Shown here: positions 4,849-7,572 of the stretch, in pieces
Position numbering within the stretch: position 1 is the first letter of the stretch
How the letters are laid out: the number at the start of each line of letters is the position of its first letter
Program-made: the position numbers and the translations under genes
The notes under the pieces: generated by a model
Database searches by the model: none
What the model saw: the letters and a program-made list of their open reading frames with translations, nothing else
Told to the model about the DNA's origin: nothing
DNA from: an uncultured Eubacteriaceae bacterium
Lineage (GTDB): Bacteria; Bacillota; Clostridia; Lachnospirales; CAG-274
NCBI GenBank assembly: GCA_947565475.1
Contig: CANOGI010000101.1
Coordinates: 1-7,572, forward strand
Direction: 5' to 3'
DNA: 7,572 nucleotides

Positions 4849-7380
4849 TTAAGCGTTGTAAGTTGCTGTTCTTGTATCAGCATCCCAACCAACATTTACG
4901 TTGATAGCTGTACCGATAGCTCTGAAAGGAACGAACATTCTTCCGTCAACGATTTCAGCTTTAACGCCGTTTTCCATGTTGATTTCAGCGCCGTTTACTT
5001 TCATGATGTTGCTTCCTGCTGTAAACTGAATAGTAGTCATGTTAGTACCAGCAGCGAAGAAGATAGTAGCAGTCTTAGTATTAGCGTCAAACTGTACTTT
5101 ACCTGACTCGTCGAAGTTTCCAACGCTGTCAGAGTCAACACCAAGAGCGATCATAACGAATCTTAAAGGAACCATTGTAGAGCTGCTTTCAGTCTGGATA
5201 TAAGGAGCAACGTCCATATCGAAGCTTTCTCCGTCAACGATGATAGTTTTCTCGCCGATAGTTACTTTAACAACTTTGTCAAGAGTACCAGCTACAGTCT
5301 TCATCTTGATATAATCAGCAAATTTAATTGCCTCATTATCATCGAAGTATCCAAGACCTTTTTCAGCTTTGAGAACATCTCCATCCCAGTTAGTCTCTTC
5401 TCCGTCATCTACAGCACCTTCAGAGTAGTTGTTGATAAGAGCTGAACCGTATACTTTAAGACCATAGTTACCATAAGGTATTGAACGAGTAGTTCCAATC
5501 TTCACATTCTTGATAGTGATTTTAGAAGCGTCTGTAGACTCACTGTCAACGTTGAATGTGATAGCGCCTTTAGATACTTTGAATTTGTTTATTTTAAGGT
5601 CGCCTTCGATTTCATAATCTATACCTTCATCAGCGAAACCTAACTCTTCCTCACCGTAGATAGAGTCGATAGCTATTTTTACTGTACCGTTTTTAACAAG
5701 GATACCGCTTTCAGCTTCTGTAAGAACGATATCAGCAGTGTCTACTTTCTGATAACCCATGTTAGTCTCAGTAGCTTTTGTCTCAAGAGTAACAGGTTTA
5801 ACAGCTTTAGCGATTACAACTTCCTCAAGCTCATCAGAAGAAATTCCGCCGCCCTCTACGTTTACTTTGATGTCGCCTTCGTAGTTAGCGTCTACTGATA
5901 AGTTAAGTTTTACCTCGAAGGAAGAAGCGTCGTCTTTGTTAATACTTCCGTCTTTAGCTCTGCCTGGGTCTATCTCAAGAGTGTGACCATCGTTAGTTAT
6001 AGAAGCCATAGACTCGATGTTTTTACAATCTTCTTCCTCATCAATCTCAAATCCGTAGATTTTTACTTCATCAGGAACGTTGAATTTAAGTTTTCTGTTC
6101 TGATTCCAGCTGTCAGCTGTAATTTCAGCGAACTCGAATGTAGCTGACTCATAATCGTCAACATCAGACTCTTTAGCTACATCCTCAGAGATATATCTGC
6201 CGTAATCCTCATCATCGTCAAAGTCTAAGCCTTCTACATCGCTCCATGCTGTTCCGTCGATGTTTGTCTCATAACCTTTACGTCCTGAGTAGATAGTTGT
6301 AGGATCCTCAACAGCTTTTAATGTGAAACCATAGTCGCCTCTCTCAGCTACAGTAATAGTTTCTTTAGTAATGCCGTTACCGCTTACAGTAACTTTGATT
6401 TCACCGTAGTTGTCGTCATCCTCAGGAGTTACCCAAAGACCCTCGATTTTGATCGCGCCAGGTTTATCAGTTTTGCCGTCTTTAGCTTTACCGATTTTGT
6501 CTGGAAGATAGAACTCAAGAGTATCCTCGTCAATAGCAGACGCGCTTACTGTTCCAACAGTTGTGTTGATACCGCCGGAAATTTTTAATTCGCCTTTATT
6601 TCTGAACTCAAAACCAGAGTTAAGTTTTAAAGTAACTTTTTTACCAGGCTCAAATGTTCCCTGAACAGTCTCTTTGATAGTGATGATTCCAAGTTTAATA
6701 TCATCGCTTCCTACCATAATCTCATCTATAGTAGTAGTAGTATCCCCTGTTGAGGAAGCGCTTTTACCGATTGTATAGCTCGTGCCGCCTCTGATTGTTG
6801 TTCCGTTAGAGTCGATTGTAACTGTTACGTCGCCTGTACCGTCAGCTGTGAAAGGCATTGGGATTTTGTATAATGGTTTACCATAACCGTAGCAGTTCTC
6901 ACCAGCGTAAGCTTCTGGAAGAGCGAAGAGCTCAACCTCGATTTCTCTCTTTGTGTTTTTTCTGATGAGGTAAGGAAGCTCGTTAGTTCTGTACTCGTCC
7001 ATTCCCTCTTTCATAACGTTGTCGAAAATAGTTAAGTCAGAAGTGAAAGAACCTTCCATTCCCTGATAATCACTTTTTAAATCCTGGTAAGTTTTATCAC
7101 CTAATTTATACTGATAGTTGTCAATACCAAGATTGTTGTCATTAGCCTCGTTCATATCATCTTCGTCAAACTCACCATTTGCGATAGTAATGATAATGGT
7201 ATCTCCCATTTCCACTACCTCACCTGGCTGTATTCTCAAGAAAACCTCATCGTTAAAGTCACCGTCTTTAACTGAAACTTCTTTACTTCTTGTGTTTGAA
7301 GAATCCGCGAAAGCCGCAGTCGCTGGCACCATAGTTGCTGTCATAACAGCTGCTAATAAAATCGCTATTTTCTTTTTCAT
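4849..7380 (-). CDS. Secreted S-layer-like protein with C-terminal copper-amine-oxidase-N domain
   Basis: The 843-residue protein starts with a signal peptide (MKKK, hydrophobic stretch, AFA before Asp26 as probable cleavage site). Residues 26 to about 690 are acidic and beta-rich. Similar segments recur: GDVTVTIDSNGTTI (184-197), GEIKVTVSGNGITKETITV (326-344) and GDIKVNVEGGGISSDELEEVVI (502-523), each ending a module of roughly 150 residues. Residues about 700-843 form a copper-amine-oxidase-N-like domain with two core motifs, MVPLRFVMIALGV (736-748) and MFVPFRAIGTAINVNVGWD (815-833). In Clostridia this domain is common on surface proteins and probably acts as a wall or structural module, not an oxidase. 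There are no SLH repeats and only two cysteines. Frequent TTC, ATC, AAC and TAC codons, unlike the GH18 gene, suggest high expression. AAGGAGG (7391-7397) supports the start. Likely a major envelope protein; the exact role is unknown. Confidence 0.85.
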   Translation of the reverse strand: MKKKIAILLAAVMTATMVPATAAFADSSNTRSKEVSVKDGDFNDEVFLRIQPGEVVEMGDTIIITIANGEFDEDDMNEANDNNLGIDNYQYKLGDKTYQDLKSDYQGMEGSFTSDLTIFDNVMKEGMDEYRTNELPYLIRKNTKREIEVELFALPEAYAGENCYGYGKPLYKIPMPFTADGTGDVTVTIDSNGTTIRGGTSYTIGKSASSTGDTTTTIDEIMVGSDDIKLGIITIKETVQGTFEPGKKVTLKLNSGFEFRNKGELKISGGINTTVGTVSASAIDEDTLEFYLPDKIGKAKDGKTDKPGAIKIEGLWVTPEDDDNYGEIKVTVSGNGITKETITVAERGDYGFTLKAVEDPTTIYSGRKGYETNIDGTAWSDVEGLDFDDDEDYGRYISEDVAKESDVDDYESATFEFAEITADSWNQNRKLKFNVPDEVKIYGFEIDEEEDCKNIESMASITNDGHTLEIDPGRAKDGSINKDDASSFEVKLNLSVDANYEGDIKVNVEGGGISSDELEEVVIAKAVKPVTLETKATETNMGYQKVDTADIVLTEAESGILVKNGTVKIAIDSIYGEEELGFADEGIDYEIEGDLKINKFKVSKGAITFNVDSESTDASKITIKNVKIGTTRSIPYGNYGLKVYGSALINNYSEGAVDDGEETNWDGDVLKAEKGLGYFDDNEAIKFADYIKMKTVAGTLDKVVKVTIGEKTIIVDGESFDMDVAPYIQTESSSTMVPLRFVMIALGVDSDSVGNFDESGKVQFDANTKTATIFFAAGTNMTTIQFTAGSNIMKVNGAEINMENGVKAEIVDGRMFVPFRAIGTAINVNVGWDADTRTATYNA

Positions 7381-7417
7381 TTTAATTTTTCCTCCTTAAG
7401 AATTTTTTTGAGTGTGT

Positions 7418-7440
7418 AGAGGTGTAAGCATATCACCTCT
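7418..7440 (-). promoter_or_regulatory. Hairpin in the 5' UTR of the surface-protein gene
   Basis: AGAGGTG and CACCTCT (7418-7424 with 7434-7440) form a perfect 7-bp stem with a 9-nt loop. It sits within a few bases of the predicted transcript 5' end, in a 5' UTR of about 65 nt. 5'-terminal stems are known to prolong the life of some abundant mRNAs, and that role fits here. The arms also resemble a ribosome binding site and its complement, so an effect on translation is possible. Confidence 0.55.
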
Positions 7441-7452
7441 TTTACAAAGAGT

Positions 7453-7481
7453 ATTATATCACCGTAAAATTTTTAAGTCAA
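7453..7481 (-). promoter_or_regulatory. Near-consensus promoter of the surface-protein gene
   Basis: On the minus strand, TTGACT (-35, 7476-7481) and TATAAT (-10, 7453-7458) are separated by 17 bp, one base short of a perfect sigma-A promoter. AT-rich DNA lies upstream. Its strength fits the high-expression codon use and strong RBS of the gene. Confidence 0.9.
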
Positions 7482-7514
7482 TAAAGATTTGAAGATGTAA
7501 TAATACTGTAATAT

Positions 7515-7542
7515 TTATCGGTTATTGTTTCAAAACCCTTTG
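7515..7542 (-). promoter_or_regulatory. Possible sigma-D (sigma-28)-like promoter upstream of the main promoter
   Basis: On the minus strand, ACCGATAA (7515-7522) lies 16 bp after CAAA (7539-7542). This resembles the sigma-D consensus TAAA-N15-GCCGATAW with one mismatch in each element. It would give a second, longer transcript for the surface-protein gene. The match is short and could be chance. Confidence 0.25.
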
Positions 7543-7572
7543 TGTTTCTTACAAGTCATACTATACCACGAG

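Noticed and set aside
7118..7399. Plus-strand ORF opposite the start of the surface-protein gene
   Set aside because: It is a mirror of the signal peptide and N-terminal region and covers the RBS of the real gene. It has no good RBS itself.

Overview
The window is low-GC chromosomal DNA from a Firmicute, most likely one of the Clostridia. The evidence is the rpsF-ssb-rpsR operon, strong AAGGAGG-type ribosome binding sites, a Firmicutes-type RecU, and surface proteins carrying copper-amine-oxidase-N-like domains. This is an inference from gene content; no species marker is present.

Left part (1-1740, minus strand). The ribosomal/replication operon reads right to left: a sigma-A-like promoter, a structured leader, rpsF (S6), ssb, then rpsR (S18) and a strong terminator. 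The genes are ordinary. The 433-bp gap between ssb and rpsR is larger than I expect for this operon. It holds two terminator-like structures on the coding strand and one very stable hairpin, so rpsR may be partly uncoupled from rpsF-ssb. The first 120 bases contain no convincing gene, only GC-rich hairpins.

Middle part (1741-4261, plus strand). A divergent promoter drives a membrane-anchored family-18 glycoside hydrolase (TM segment, copper-amine-oxidase-N-like domain, SH3-like domain, GH18 domain). It is followed after only 7 bp by recU, the Holliday-junction resolvase, so the two are probably cotranscribed.

Intergenic part (4262-4848). This is a non-coding stretch between convergent genes. 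Its first half contains GC-rich hairpins that look like a decayed intergenic repeat. Its second half holds a 164-bp near-palindrome with 56-bp arms that are about 87% identical. A textbook terminator for the gene on the right follows.

Right part (4849-7572, minus strand). One large gene encodes an 843-residue secreted acidic protein with a signal peptide, repeated beta-rich modules and a C-terminal copper-amine-oxidase-N-like domain. A near-consensus promoter, a 5' UTR hairpin and a strong RBS precede it. Its codon choice differs from the neighbouring hydrolase and suggests high expression, consistent with a major surface or S-layer-like protein.

I see no CRISPR array, transposase, tRNA, rRNA or defence system, and no convincing new multi-gene system. 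The best targets for a second look are the 164-bp foldback, the terminator-rich ssb-rpsR gap, and the shared wall domain in the two envelope proteins.
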